Positions 14,455 to 23,184 are shown, numbered from the stretch's first letter. The stretch is 64,000 bases of DNA from Brenneria goodwinii (GCF_002291445.1 NZ_CP014137.1:5084001-5148000), one strand, 5' to 3'. The notes: generated by a model from the sequence alone, not told the origin. Numbers and translations: made by a program.

Positions 14455-15204
14455 CCCGAGGTGAATCTCAGCGAGAAATTAAAGAATCCGTGGGTTAGTG
14501 CTTCCGATATAGCTGGATTACCAGATGTACCTACGACTGCCCGTAGGGCACGTGACCTATTAAGTAAGGCAACGGCTGATAAGCCATCGTTGAAAAGGAG
14601 AAAGGAAGGGACGAAAGCGACGGTATATCACGCATCAGTCTTACCGCTGCAAACTATTCAATACTTGTTGAGCAAGGAGTCATCCCACGGCGAGTGCAAA
14701 GAGAATGATGTAAATTATTCAGCGGGAAAAGATAATAATTATCAAAAACATGTTGAATATTCGCTTACTGATTTTTTAGATGAGTTCGCATTAATACCGG
14801 GGTATGATGTCCAGGTTTCAACGGGTAATGGGACGTCAGCATTGGATGAACGCCAGCCTTGCCGTCATCTGGCGTTTCGCCGCAAGTGGTTATCCTACCG
14901 AGGGTTTAATGAAAAAGACTTGTTGCTGGTATGGGCGAAAGGCGATTCGATGGAACCGACAATTTCCAACAATGACACGCTAGTAGTGAACACAGCGCTA
15001 ACAAAGCCTGTAGACGGACATATCTACGTCATCCGACAAGATGATACGTTATGGGCTAAGCGCGTACAGGTTCAACCTGGGGCATGGTTACTGATTAGCG
15101 ACAACAAAGCTGTTTATCCTCCTATCGAGATCAAACGTGAGGATATGGCAAACTTTGAAGTGATAGGCCAGGTGGTTCACATTTCAAAAGATGTAGGGAT
15201 TTAA
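14392..15204 (+). CDS. Prophage repressor, Mu-type DNA-binding domain fused to S24 peptidase domain
   Basis: A 270-residue protein starting at GTG 14392 with AAGGA before it. Residues 34-82 (WVSASDIAGLPDVPTTARRA and on to KRRKEGTKATVYH) align with the N-terminal domain of the transposase next door, the Mu-type winged helix. Residues about 136-265 are a LexA/CI-type S24 domain: Ser186 in GDSMEPT and Lys223 in WAKR form the dyad, 37 residues apart as in LexA. A linker follows the DNA-binding domain. The expected cleavage zone reads YDVQVSTGNG, with Thr-Gly in place of Ala-Gly; an Ala111-Gly112 pair lies further upstream. Mu's own repressor lacks this peptidase domain. It keeps the prophage silent and may respond to DNA damage. 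Confidence 0.88.
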   Translation: MKKTIDIEKDVASLFGDSKRTPEVNLSEKLKNPWVSASDIAGLPDVPTTARRARDLLSKATADKPSLKRRKEGTKATVYHASVLPLQTIQYLLSKESSHGECKENDVNYSAGKDNNYQKHVEYSLTDFLDEFALIPGYDVQVSTGNGTSALDERQPCRHLAFRRKWLSYRGFNEKDLLLVWAKGDSMEPTISNNDTLVVNTALTKPVDGHIYVIRQDDTLWAKRVQVQPGAWLLISDNKAVYPPIEIKREDMANFEVIGQVVHISKDVGI

Positions 15205-15269
15205 ACGCGGTTTAAACTCGCAAAAGCGGATTACTGGATTTATCAAACTAAACGAACAATTTTCCAGCT

Positions 15270-15432
15270 CCGCATTTTTTTCTCATTTTCTCTTTTCCCT
15301 GATTTTTCCCGCTATAATCGGGCTATGTTTTCGTTAACCCCTTGAGCCAAGCGGCTTACCGGATCCCGCGAGTTCCCGAAAAATTCCGCCAATTCCCTTA
15401 TTTCTCTTTTTCATTCTTACTGACCCATAACA
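15270..15432. mobile_element. Candidate left terminus of the Mu-like prophage with end repeats
   Basis: Two related blocks begin CCGC and contain ATTTTCTCTTTT (15285-15296) and ATTTCTCTTTTT (15400-15411), each followed by a TGA. The second block runs into CCCATAACA; read from the other strand this starts TGTTATGGG, and Mu-type elements end in 5'-TG. On that basis the terminus is proposed at 15432. The five-base target duplication cannot be seen because the other end is outside the window. Confidence 0.4.
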
Positions 15433-15484
15433 CCCGCTATTTTGCTCCCTGAACGAACGGCATGGATCATGCCGCCGTGCCTTT

Positions 15485-15580
15485 TTACAACACTTCCCCG
15501 CCATCAATAACCAGGGCCATGCCCATCTTATCGCCGCGCTGACCGCGCTGGAATGAAAGTGGCGTCCCGGCCGCCGCGTA
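15485..15580 (-). pseudogene. C-terminal remnant of an unidentified host gene
   Basis: On the minus strand an in-frame segment reads about AAAGTPLSFQRGQRGDKMGM, then ALVIDGGEVL and stop. It has the look of a real protein C terminus followed by a terminator-like palindrome. Its upstream part runs straight into the rpiA promoter, so the N-terminal coding region is missing. I do not recognise the family, and chance translation remains possible. Confidence 0.3.
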
Positions 15581-15658
15581 ACAATGGGCGCTAGCGCCTA
15601 TTGGGTATATAATATCCTCATATTTTCGTTCTTTCGTATCTACCGGCTGGAACAGACT

Positions 15659-16315
15659 ATGACACAAGATGAACTGAAGAAAGCAGTTGGCTGGGCGGCG
15701 CTTGACTATGTTCGTCCCGATACCATTGTTGGGGTAGGGACTGGCTCGACAGCCGCTCATTTTATCGATGCGCTGGGTTCGATCAAGCACCAGATTCAAG
15801 GTGCGGTATCCAGTTCCGATGCCTCTACGGCAAAACTGAAAAGCCTGGGCATCGCGGTTTTTGACTGCAACGAGGTGGACTCGCTGGATGTTTATGTCGA
15901 TGGCGCGGATGAAATAAACGGGCATATGCAAATGATAAAAGGCGGCGGCGCGGCGCTGACCCGTGAAAAAATCATTGCCGCCATCGCCCGTCAATTCATT
16001 TGCATTGTTGATGCGTCAAAACAGGTTGATGTGCTGGGCAGGTTTCCGCTGCCGGTTGAGGTTATTCCGATGGCCCGATCTTACGTTGCCCGCGAGCTGG
16101 CGAAAATGGGCGGACAACCGGAATATCGCCAGGGGGTAATCACTGATAACGGCAATATTATTCTCGATGTCCACAATTTGAACATTATGGATGCGGTAGC
16201 CGTCGAGAACCATATCAATGGCATTGCCGGTGTCGTGACCGTAGGGCTGTTTGCCAACCGCGGCGCGGATGTCGCGCTGGTGGGAACGCCGGAAGGCGTG
16301 AAAACGGTCAAGTAA
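15659..16315 (+). CDS. rpiA: Ribose-5-phosphate isomerase A
   Basis: This 218-residue enzyme interconverts ribose 5-phosphate and ribulose 5-phosphate in the non-oxidative pentose phosphate pathway. The phosphate-binding VGTGSTAAHF loop lies at residues 26-35, the catalytic acids in DGADEI are Asp81 and Asp84, Lys94 is in KGGGAAL, and Glu103 is the general base, the same numbering as in E. coli. The ATG at 15659 is chosen because the protein then starts MTQDELKK like its homologue; a longer reading has no support. A TATAAT at 15608 suggests its own promoter. It is co-oriented with serA, as in E. coli. The left neighbour is the prophage. Confidence 0.97.
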   Translation: MTQDELKKAVGWAALDYVRPDTIVGVGTGSTAAHFIDALGSIKHQIQGAVSSSDASTAKLKSLGIAVFDCNEVDSLDVYVDGADEINGHMQMIKGGGAALTREKIIAAIARQFICIVDASKQVDVLGRFPLPVEVIPMARSYVARELAKMGGQPEYRQGVITDNGNIILDVHNLNIMDAVAVENHINGIAGVVTVGLFANRGADVALVGTPEGVKTVK

Positions 16316-16613
16316 GGTTATCGTTAGTCCCGGGCGCGCGCCGATTGCCGCGCCTGAAAATTTTTCGTGTAAAATTCCTTGAACTGTTAACAGCTCATTT
16401 TTGGTACTTAATATCACTTTTTCTTATTTTTTATATCGTCAATATGGCGATGGGTCTGTTTGGCAACATTTTTTGCCAGAAATTTTGCGTGCGTCGCTAA
16501 CGCGCAATATGGGGTAGGCAATCGTTTGTATTGCTGACCGCGTAATTTTTGTTATGTTGACAGAGACTGTTTAGCAAACGGTCGTATCTGAAGTCTGAAA
16601 ATAAGGTCGGGAA
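16316..16613 (+). promoter_or_regulatory. serA upstream region with candidate promoter
   Basis: The 298-base gap holds TTGCTG (16531-16536) and TATGTT (16553-16558) 16 bases apart, which would start transcription about 45 bases before serA. In E. coli, serA is controlled by Lrp; no clear Lrp site can be called by eye. The first part is GC-rich and may end the rpiA transcript, without a clean hairpin plus T-run. Confidence 0.5.
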
Positions 16614-17846
16614 ATGGCAAAGGTATCACTAGAAAAAGATAAAATTAAGTTTCTGTTAGTTGAAGGTGTGCATCAGAGCGCGTTGGACAATCTGCGTGCC
16701 GCCGGTTACACCAATATTGAATACCATAAAGGCGCATTGGAACCGGAAGCGTTGAAAGAATCCATCCGTGATGCCCATTTCATTGGTATTCGTTCTCGTA
16801 CACATCTGACAGAAGAAGTTTTTGCCGCCGCTGAAAAGTTGATTGCGGTCGGTTGTTTTTGTATCGGTACGAATCAGGTTGAGTTACCGTCCGCGACAAA
16901 ACGCGGTATTCCGGTATTCAATGCGCCTTTTTCCAACACTCGTTCCGTAGCCGAAATGGTGCTCGGTGAAATGCTGCTTATGCTGCGCGGTATTCCGGCT
17001 GCGAATGCCAGGGCGCACCGCGGCGTTTGGAACAAACTGGCCGCCGGTTCCTATGAGGCTCGCGGCAAGAAGCTGGGCATCATTGGTTACGGCCATATCG
17101 GTACTCAGTTGGGCATCCTGGCTGAAAGCGTGGGGATGCACGTTTATTTCTACGATATCGAAAGCAAGCTGCCGCTGGGAAATGCGCAACAGGTTCGTCA
17201 TCTTTCCGATCTGTTGAACATGAGTGATGTGGTCAGCCTGCATGTTCCGGAAACGGATAACACCCAGAATATGATGGGCGCGGAAGAGCTGGCGCTGATG
17301 AAGCCGGGTTCAATCCTGATCAACGCGTCACGCGGTACGGTGGTGGATATTCCCGCGCTGTGCGATGCGCTGTCCAGCAAACATATCGTCGGCGCGGCGA
17401 TTGACGTTTTCCCCAAAGAGCCGGCATCCAACAGCGAGCCGTTCCAGTCTCCGCTATGCGAATTTGATAACGTGCTTTTGACGCCGCATATCGGTGGGTC
17501 AACGCAGGAAGCTCAGGAAAATATCGGTGATGAAGTCGCCGGGAAACTGGTTAAATACTCGGACAATGGTTCCACGTTGTCTGCGGTCAACTTCCCCGAA
17601 GTTTCGCTGCCGACCCATAGTGAACGTGCCAGCCGCCTGCTGCACATTCACGAAAACCGTCCGGGCGTATTGACTCAGATTAACCACATTTTTGCCGAAC
17701 AGGGTATCAATATTGCGGCGCAGTATCTGCAGACGTCCGCTGAGATTGGTTATGTGGTTATTGATGTTGAAACTGACGGCGCGCATACGGCGCTGCAACT
17801 GATGAAGGCGATCCCAGGCACCATCCGTGCCCGCTTGTTGTACTGA
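16614..17846 (+). CDS. serA: D-3-phosphoglycerate dehydrogenase
   Basis: At 410 residues the protein has exactly the E. coli length. It oxidises 3-phosphoglycerate to 3-phosphohydroxypyruvate with NAD, the first step of serine synthesis. The Rossmann motif GIIGYGHIGTQ is near residue 155, the substrate arginine is in ASRGTVVD, and the catalytic His is in PHIGGSTQEAQ. The C-terminal ACT domain (ASRLLHIHENRPGVLTQINH and on) binds serine for feedback inhibition. The start ATG follows a TCGGGAA site. A strong hairpin terminator follows. The next gene converges on it. Confidence 0.98.
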   Translation: MAKVSLEKDKIKFLLVEGVHQSALDNLRAAGYTNIEYHKGALEPEALKESIRDAHFIGIRSRTHLTEEVFAAAEKLIAVGCFCIGTNQVELPSATKRGIPVFNAPFSNTRSVAEMVLGEMLLMLRGIPAANARAHRGVWNKLAAGSYEARGKKLGIIGYGHIGTQLGILAESVGMHVYFYDIESKLPLGNAQQVRHLSDLLNMSDVVSLHVPETDNTQNMMGAEELALMKPGSILINASRGTVVDIPALCDALSSKHIVGAAIDVFPKEPASNSEPFQSPLCEFDNVLLTPHIGGSTQEAQENIGDEVAGKLVKYSDNGSTLSAVNFPEVSLPTHSERASRLLHIHENRPGVLTQINHIFAEQGINIAAQYLQTSAEIGYVVIDVETDGAHTALQLMKAIPGTIRARLLY

Positions 17847-17856
17847 TATCGCGTTA

Positions 17857-17884
17857 ACCAGCCCCTGTTCGGGGCTGGTGTTTT
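17857..17884 (+). terminator. serA terminator
   Basis: ACCAGCCCC and GGGGCTGGT pair around TGTTC, followed by GTTTTCC. The hairpin lies between the converging serA and oxidoreductase genes and may serve both. Confidence 0.85.
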
Positions 17885-17887
17885 CCA

Positions 17888-18889
17888 TCAGAAAGCGATA
17901 ACCACCTTGCCGCGCATGTGGCCTGCCAGCACTTTATGATGAGCCTGCCGTAGCGTCTCGACGCTCAGTCCCTGCAAGATTTCACTCGCCGTTCCCTGTA
18001 ACTCTCCCGCATCGACCAACTGCGCGACCTGCTGCAGAATTTTACCCTGCTGAGCGATATCGGGCGTGGTAAACATACTGCGGGTAAACATAAACTCCCA
18101 ATGTAGGGCGGCGCTTTTAAGCTTCAGGGTATCTTGATCGAGCGGATGCTGATTTTCCACGATAGTGCAAACGTGTCCCAGCGGGGCGATCAGCTTGCTG
18201 ATTGCCTCCCAATGACCGTCGGTATCATTCAGGCAGAAAATGTAATCCACCTGGCTGATACCTTCTTTTTTCAGCGCTTCAACCAGATTACGGTAATCCA
18301 CGACCAGGTGCGCGCCCCGCTGACGGCACCATTGCGCCGAATCGGGCTGCGATGCGGTGGCAATGATTTTTACCGGGCTGCGCAAGGCGGCCAGCGAAAT
18401 CGCCAGTGAACCGACGCCGCCGGCCCCGCCGATGATCAGCAGTGTTTTTTCGCTATCGGCCTGCTGGATTTTCAAATGCTCAAACAGACCTTCCCACGCG
18501 GTAAGCGAGGTGAGCGGCAATGCCGCTGCCTGCGGCCAATCCAGCGATGATGGCTTATGCGCCACGATGCGGGCGTCGATCAACTGCTGCGTGCTATTAC
18601 TGCCGGGGCGGGTAATGTCGCCGGCATACCATACTTCGTCGCCCACGTTGAAATTGCTGACGGCGCTGCCGGTTTTCAGCACTACGCCGCTGGCGTCCCA
18701 GCCGAGGATGCGCGGCTGATGTAAACCATTTTTGCACAGGCCGGCGTGTACTTTGGTATCTACCGGGTTAACGGAAACGGCCTTCACCTCAACCAGAAGA
18801 TCATATTCACCTGGCTCAGGGATCTCCGGCGTGATGCTGATGAAATTTTCAGGATGTTGGGGATCAACAGCTATTGCATGAACGGTCAT
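17888..18889 (-). CDS. Zinc-independent alcohol dehydrogenase / quinone oxidoreductase family protein
   Basis: A 333-residue medium-chain dehydrogenase of the zeta-crystallin type. The N-terminal GroES-like domain (SVNPVDTKVHAG, RILGWDASG) lacks the Cys/His ligands of zinc alcohol dehydrogenases, and the nucleotide site is IIGGAGGVGSLAISLA near residue 155, suited to NADPH. It probably reduces quinones or activated double bonds; the substrate is unknown. AAGAGG precedes the ATG at 18889. The gene is monocistronic and converges on serA. Similar genes are widespread in enterobacteria. Confidence 0.88.
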   Translation of the reverse strand: MTVHAIAVDPQHPENFISITPEIPEPGEYDLLVEVKAVSVNPVDTKVHAGLCKNGLHQPRILGWDASGVVLKTGSAVSNFNVGDEVWYAGDITRPGSNSTQQLIDARIVAHKPSSLDWPQAAALPLTSLTAWEGLFEHLKIQQADSEKTLLIIGGAGGVGSLAISLAALRSPVKIIATASQPDSAQWCRQRGAHLVVDYRNLVEALKKEGISQVDYIFCLNDTDGHWEAISKLIAPLGHVCTIVENQHPLDQDTLKLKSAALHWEFMFTRSMFTTPDIAQQGKILQQVAQLVDAGELQGTASEILQGLSVETLRQAHHKVLAGHMRGKVVIAF

Positions 18890-19043
18890 GTTGGCGCCTC
18901 TTGTTGTTTATTGCCGTAGATGTCTTCTTTCTTGTACACAGTGTAGAACGGCGTCATGGGATTGATAAGATAAACAGTCGTGGTTGGCGAGGTGATTGAG
19001 CTGGTTTTCGGACTGATATCGACCTGGCCCGGACATGTGAATC

Positions 19044-19061
19044 GGCCCGCGTTGGCGGGCC
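19044..19061 (-). terminator. GC-rich inverted repeat after ettA
   Basis: GGCCCGC and GCGGGCC pair around GTTG ten bases past the ettA stop. No T-run follows, so it may be a stalling hairpin or 3' end protector more than a full intrinsic terminator. Confidence 0.5.
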
Positions 19062-19070
19062 CGTTCGGCG

Positions 19071-20738
19071 TTACTTGGACATCTTTTTGTATTTGATGCG
19101 ATGCGGTTCAAGCGCGTCGGCACCGAGCGTCCGTTTTTTGTACTCTTCGTACTCGGTGAAGTTGCCTTCAAAGAATTCCACTTTGCCCTCATCCTGGTAA
19201 TCCAGAATGTGGGTGGCGATGCGGTCCAGGAACCAGCGGTCATGGGAAATGACCATGGCGCAGCCGGGGAACTCCAGCAGGGCGTTTTCCAGGGCGCGCA
19301 GCGTTTCGATATCCAGGTCGTTGGTCGGTTCATCAAGCAGCAGAACGTTGCCTCCCACTTGCAGCAGCTTAGCCAGATGCAGACGGCCACGCTCGCCGCC
19401 GGACAGTTCGCCCACGCGTTTGCCTTGATCGACCCCTTTGAAGTTGAAACGGCCCACATAGGCGCGGCTTGGCATCTCGGTGTTGCCGATACGCATGATA
19501 TCCTGCCCGCCGGACACCTCTTCCCACACGGTTTTGCTGTTGTCCATACTGTCGCGGAACTGATCGACGGAGGCCAACTGCACGGTATCGCCCAGCGTGA
19601 TGGTGCCTGAATCGGGCTGTTCCTGACCGGACATCATACGGAACAGGGTTGATTTACCCGCGCCGTTCGGGCCGATGATCCCGACAATCGCCCCTTTCGG
19701 TACGGAGAAGGACAGGCCGTCGATCAACTGGCGATCGCCATAGGATTTGCTCAGGTTAGCGACTTCAATGACCTTATCGCCGAGGCGCGGACCGGGCGGA
19801 ATAAACAGTTCGTTGGTTTCGTTGCGTTTCTGGTATTCCGTGTTGTTAAGCTCTTCAAAGCGGGCCAGACGCGCCTTGCCTTTGGACTGACGGCCTTTGG
19901 TCCCCTGACGAACCCACTCCAGCTCTTTCTCGATGGATTTACGGCGCGCCGCTTCGGCAGAGGCTTCCTGCGCCAGGCGCTGATCTTTCTGCTCCAGCCA
20001 GGAAGAATAGTTGCCTTCCCAGGGAATGCCTTCGCCACGGTCCAGTTCCAGGATCCAGCCCGCCACGTTATCAAGGAAATAACGGTCGTGGGTGATGGCG
20101 ACCACGGTGCCTTCGAAATCGTGCAGGAAACGTTCCAGCCAGGCCACGGATTCGGCATCCAGGTGGTTGGTTGGTTCATCAAGCAGCAACATGTCCGGTT
20201 TTTCCAACAGCAGACGGCACAGTGCGACGCGGCGACGTTCACCGCCGGAGAGGGTGGCGACCTTGGCATCCCAATCCGGTAGGCGCAGGGCGTCCGCCGC
20301 GCGCTCCAGCTGGTTGTTCAGGTTATGGCCGTCATGGGCCTGGATGATCTCTTCCAGTTTGCCCTGCTCGGCGGCCAGTTTGTCGAAATCGGCATCGGGT
20401 TCGGCGTAAAGCGCATACACTTCGTCAAGCCGTTTCAGCGCCGTGACGACTTCGGCCACCGCTTCTTCAACTGATTCGCGGACGGTGTGCTCCGGCTTCA
20501 GTTGGGGTTCCTGCGGCAGGTAGCCGATTTTGATGCCCGGCTGCGGGCGGGCTTCGCCTTCAATGTCTTTATCAATGCCGGCCATGATGCGCAGCAGGGT
20601 GGATTTACCGGCTCCGTTCAGGCCCAGTACGCCAATCTTGGCGCCGGGGAAAAAGCTGAGGGAGATGTTTTTTAAAATGTGACGCTTCGGCGGAACAATT
20701 TTGCCGACGCGATGCATGGTGTAAACATATTGAGCCAC
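19071..20738 (-). CDS. ettA: Energy-dependent translational throttle protein EttA
   Basis: A 555-residue ABC-F protein with two ATPase domains: Walker A GLNGAGKST with signature LSGGERRR in the first half and GPNGAGKST with LSGGERGR in the second, joined by the charged P-site tRNA interaction linker (KSIEKELEWVRQGTKGRQSK). EttA binds the ribosomal E site and gates the first peptide bond according to the ATP/ADP ratio. It has no membrane domain. The start is GTG 20738, and the sequence then runs AQYVYTMHRVGK as in E. coli, whose length is identical. It is divergent from slt. Confidence 0.97.
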   Translation of the reverse strand: MAQYVYTMHRVGKIVPPKRHILKNISLSFFPGAKIGVLGLNGAGKSTLLRIMAGIDKDIEGEARPQPGIKIGYLPQEPQLKPEHTVRESVEEAVAEVVTALKRLDEVYALYAEPDADFDKLAAEQGKLEEIIQAHDGHNLNNQLERAADALRLPDWDAKVATLSGGERRRVALCRLLLEKPDMLLLDEPTNHLDAESVAWLERFLHDFEGTVVAITHDRYFLDNVAGWILELDRGEGIPWEGNYSSWLEQKDQRLAQEASAEAARRKSIEKELEWVRQGTKGRQSKGKARLARFEELNNTEYQKRNETNELFIPPGPRLGDKVIEVANLSKSYGDRQLIDGLSFSVPKGAIVGIIGPNGAGKSTLFRMMSGQEQPDSGTITLGDTVQLASVDQFRDSMDNSKTVWEEVSGGQDIMRIGNTEMPSRAYVGRFNFKGVDQGKRVGELSGGERGRLHLAKLLQVGGNVLLLDEPTNDLDIETLRALENALLEFPGCAMVISHDRWFLDRIATHILDYQDEGKVEFFEGNFTEYEEYKKRTLGADALEPHRIKYKKMSK

Positions 20739-21185
20739 GTTGCGACTTCGCCTCTTTCAGTCTGTGTTGTTATTGACATAATCGTTTATGCGCCACGCGG
20801 TGGTAGGCACGTTGGGCTTATTGCCGCTGAGGGAAAACAGCGGATCGATCATTCTGATCCCGGAGTGTAGCTGGTTTCCGTGTTTGATCCCAGCCATCCG
20901 GCTATTTGCTGTTGCCCGTATGCGAAAAAGGGCGCTGACATAAAAAAAGTGAGTTTGGTTTGGCATTCTCTTCCGATTGGCGTGTCGTAGTCTTATGTGA
21001 TGTGCCACACTTAACGCCAGTAAACAAGTTCATGATGAGCTTGCCTGATGTGTTGCACGAGCGGTTTTGTGGTATACCCTTCATCTTTCTCTTGCCGCCT
21101 TCCTGCAACGCGAAACCTATTGGGTATATTGAAATTTTAGATTGTATGATATCTGCATCGATAACGGACGAGGTTAACGCGGGTT
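20739..21185. other. Divergent intergenic region between ettA and slt
   Basis: No credible gene in 447 bases. Promoters for both directions are expected. A TATGAT at about 21147 could be the -10 of slt. The phrase CCTATTGGGTATAT near 21117 also occurs 40-60 bases upstream of rpiA (from about 15598); this may be chance. No operator was recognised. Confidence 0.5.
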
Positions 21186-23114
21186 ATGGTCAAAGCGGGT
21201 CATTGGTGGTACGTCATTGCGGCAGTATGTTTGGTGGGAGCTTCAAGCCATGTATTGGCGGATTCTCTGGACGAACAGCGTCAGCGCTATCAGCAGGTTA
21301 AGCAGGCATGGGATAATAATCAGTTGGATGCAGTGGCGCAGATTATGCCGACGCTGCGTAACTATCCGCTTTACCCTTATCTTGAGTACCGTTCGCTGAC
21401 GCAGGATCTGAGTCAGGTCAGCGCTTCGCAGGTTAAACAGTTTATTGCAACGCACCCTACCTTGCCGCCGGCGCAAAATCTGAATACCAGTTTTGTCAAC
21501 GAGCTGGCGCGTCGTCAGGATTGGTCGGGATTATTGGCTTTCAGCCCGCAGCCGCCGAAGCCGGTAACGGCGCGCTGTAATTTTTATTACGCGCAATGGG
21601 TGACCGGACAGCGTCAAGAGGTCTGGGAAGCGACCCGGAATATCTGGCTGACGGGACGTTCACTGCCGGCCGCCTGCGACAAACTTTTTACTGTCTGGAA
21701 ACAGGCGGGCGAACAGACGCCGTTGACGACATTGGAGCGGATCCGCCTGGCCATCAACGAGGGCAATAGCGGATTGGTGGCTTATCTGGTCAAGCAGCTT
21801 CCCGACGATTACAAAACTATCAGCGATGCGTTGGTGAATTTGCAAAACAATCCGGAAACGCTCGAAAGTTTCGCTCGTACGATAGGGCCGACCGATTTTA
21901 CCCGCAAGGTGACGCTGGCGGCCTTTAGCCGCGTGGCCCGTCAGGACGTTGATAATGCCCGTTCCATGCTGCCTGTGGTGGCGCGTTTGCAAAAAATGAG
22001 CGCGACGGAACGACAAACGATGGAGGAAGTCATCGCCTGGCGTCTGATGGGCAACGATGCTACGCCGGAACAGGCGATATGGCGTGATAACGTGGCGCAG
22101 CGCAGCACCTCGACAACCTTGTTGGAGCGGCGGGTGAGAATGGCGCTGGGTAAGGGGGATCGACAGGAGTTGACGACCTGGATGGCGCGATTGCCGACAG
22201 ACGTTCAGCAGAAAGATGAGTGGCGCTATTGGCGGGCCATGTTGCTGCTGGATCAGGGCAAACGCCAGGAAGGCGAGGCGTTGCTGCGCGAATTGATGTC
22301 TGAACGCGGCTTTTATCCCATGGTGGCGGCACAAAAGCTGAACCAACCCTATCCAATCATGATAAAGCGCGCCGTCAGGCCGGATCGCGCGTTATCGCAA
22401 CTGCCGGAAATCGCGCGAGTTCAGGAGCTGATGTTCTGGCAGATGGACAATCTGGCGCTCAGAGAATGGGTTGGGCTGGTAGCCAACAGCAGCGCGCCGC
22501 AGCAGGAGGCTCTGGCCCGCTATGCGTTTGAACAGCGCTGGCCGGATTTAAGCGTTCAGGCGACCATCGTCGCCAAGCTGTGGGATCATTTAGAGGAGCG
22601 TTTCCCCTTGGCCTGGAACGACGAATTCCTGCGCGCCACGCAGGATAAAGGTATTAGCCAGAGTTATGCGATGGCGATAGCCCGTCAGGAAAGCGCCTGG
22701 AATCCGCAGGCTCGCTCTCCGGTCGGCGCCTCGGGGCTGATGCAATTGATGCCGGCGACGGCGCAGCATACCGCACAGATGAGTAATATCACGGCATACA
22801 GCAACAGCAGCCAACTCTTTGATCCGCAAACCAACATCCTTCTGGGCACCAGCTATCTGGAGTATGTTTATCAAACGTTCGGCCGCAACCGTATTTTGGC
22901 CTCCGCGGCCTATAATGCCGGCCCCGCCCGGGTCAATACCTGGTTGAGATATAGCGCGGGACGTATTGATCCAGTGGCGTTTATTGAAAGCATCCCGTTC
23001 TCTGAGACGCGTGGTTACGTGAAAAATGTTCTGGCTTATGACGTTTTCTACCGCCACTTTCTGCATCAGCCCGACAAGGTGCTGACCGATGAGGAGTGGC
23101 AGCGGCGCTATTAA
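21186..23114 (+). CDS. slt: Soluble lytic murein transglycosylase
   Basis: A 642-residue periplasmic enzyme (E. coli Slt70 precursor is 645) that cleaves peptidoglycan between MurNAc and GlcNAc with formation of 1,6-anhydroMurNAc. A signal peptide (MVKAGHWWYVIAAVCLVGAS to HVLA) is followed by the superhelical U and L domains and a C-terminal goose-lysozyme-like domain. Catalytic Glu is in ARQESAWNP; the family motif SPVGASGLMQLMPATA and the AYNAGPARV block follow. It is next to trpR in the same orientation, as in E. coli. No defect was seen. Confidence 0.97.
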   Translation: MVKAGHWWYVIAAVCLVGASSHVLADSLDEQRQRYQQVKQAWDNNQLDAVAQIMPTLRNYPLYPYLEYRSLTQDLSQVSASQVKQFIATHPTLPPAQNLNTSFVNELARRQDWSGLLAFSPQPPKPVTARCNFYYAQWVTGQRQEVWEATRNIWLTGRSLPAACDKLFTVWKQAGEQTPLTTLERIRLAINEGNSGLVAYLVKQLPDDYKTISDALVNLQNNPETLESFARTIGPTDFTRKVTLAAFSRVARQDVDNARSMLPVVARLQKMSATERQTMEEVIAWRLMGNDATPEQAIWRDNVAQRSTSTTLLERRVRMALGKGDRQELTTWMARLPTDVQQKDEWRYWRAMLLLDQGKRQEGEALLRELMSERGFYPMVAAQKLNQPYPIMIKRAVRPDRALSQLPEIARVQELMFWQMDNLALREWVGLVANSSAPQQEALARYAFEQRWPDLSVQATIVAKLWDHLEERFPLAWNDEFLRATQDKGISQSYAMAIARQESAWNPQARSPVGASGLMQLMPATAQHTAQMSNITAYSNSSQLFDPQTNILLGTSYLEYVYQTFGRNRILASAAYNAGPARVNTWLRYSAGRIDPVAFIESIPFSETRGYVKNVLAYDVFYRHFLHQPDKVLTDEEWQRRY

Positions 23115-23155
23115 GCCTCCGTGCGATCATTCTTCACAACTTGTGTTATGCTGCC

Positions 23156-23173
23156 GTACTAGTTAAATAGTAT
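23156..23173 (+). promoter_or_regulatory. TrpR operator of trpR
   Basis: GTACTAGTTAAATAGTAT matches the symmetric trp operator GTACTAGTTAACTAGTAC at 16 of 18 positions. It lies 12 bases before the trpR start and just past a TATGCT -10 candidate (23147-23152). trpR of E. coli is autoregulated through such a site. Confidence 0.88.
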
Positions 23174-23184
23174 GGCAGCCTGTT

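Larger units (their letters stand above)
15205..15658. other. Prophage left end and host junction
   Basis: No intact gene. From 15205 to about 15432 the sequence is AT-rich with pyrimidine-run repeats that suit transposase binding. From about 15433 the sequence looks like host: a palindrome (GGCAT-GGATC-ATGCC at about 15460-15474), a minus-strand remnant ending at 15485, and the rpiA promoter with TATAAT at 15608-15613. The exact junction cannot be fixed without the right prophage end. Confidence 0.55.

Noticed and set aside
15485..15994. A 169-codon minus-strand frame across the rpiA start
   Set aside because: Most of it is antisense to rpiA and its promoter. Only the last 30 codons outside rpiA look protein-like, and these are listed as a possible remnant.
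18908..19459. A 183-codon frame overlapping the end of ettA
   Set aside because: Its larger part is an out-of-frame reading of ettA; the rest has no protein-like pattern.
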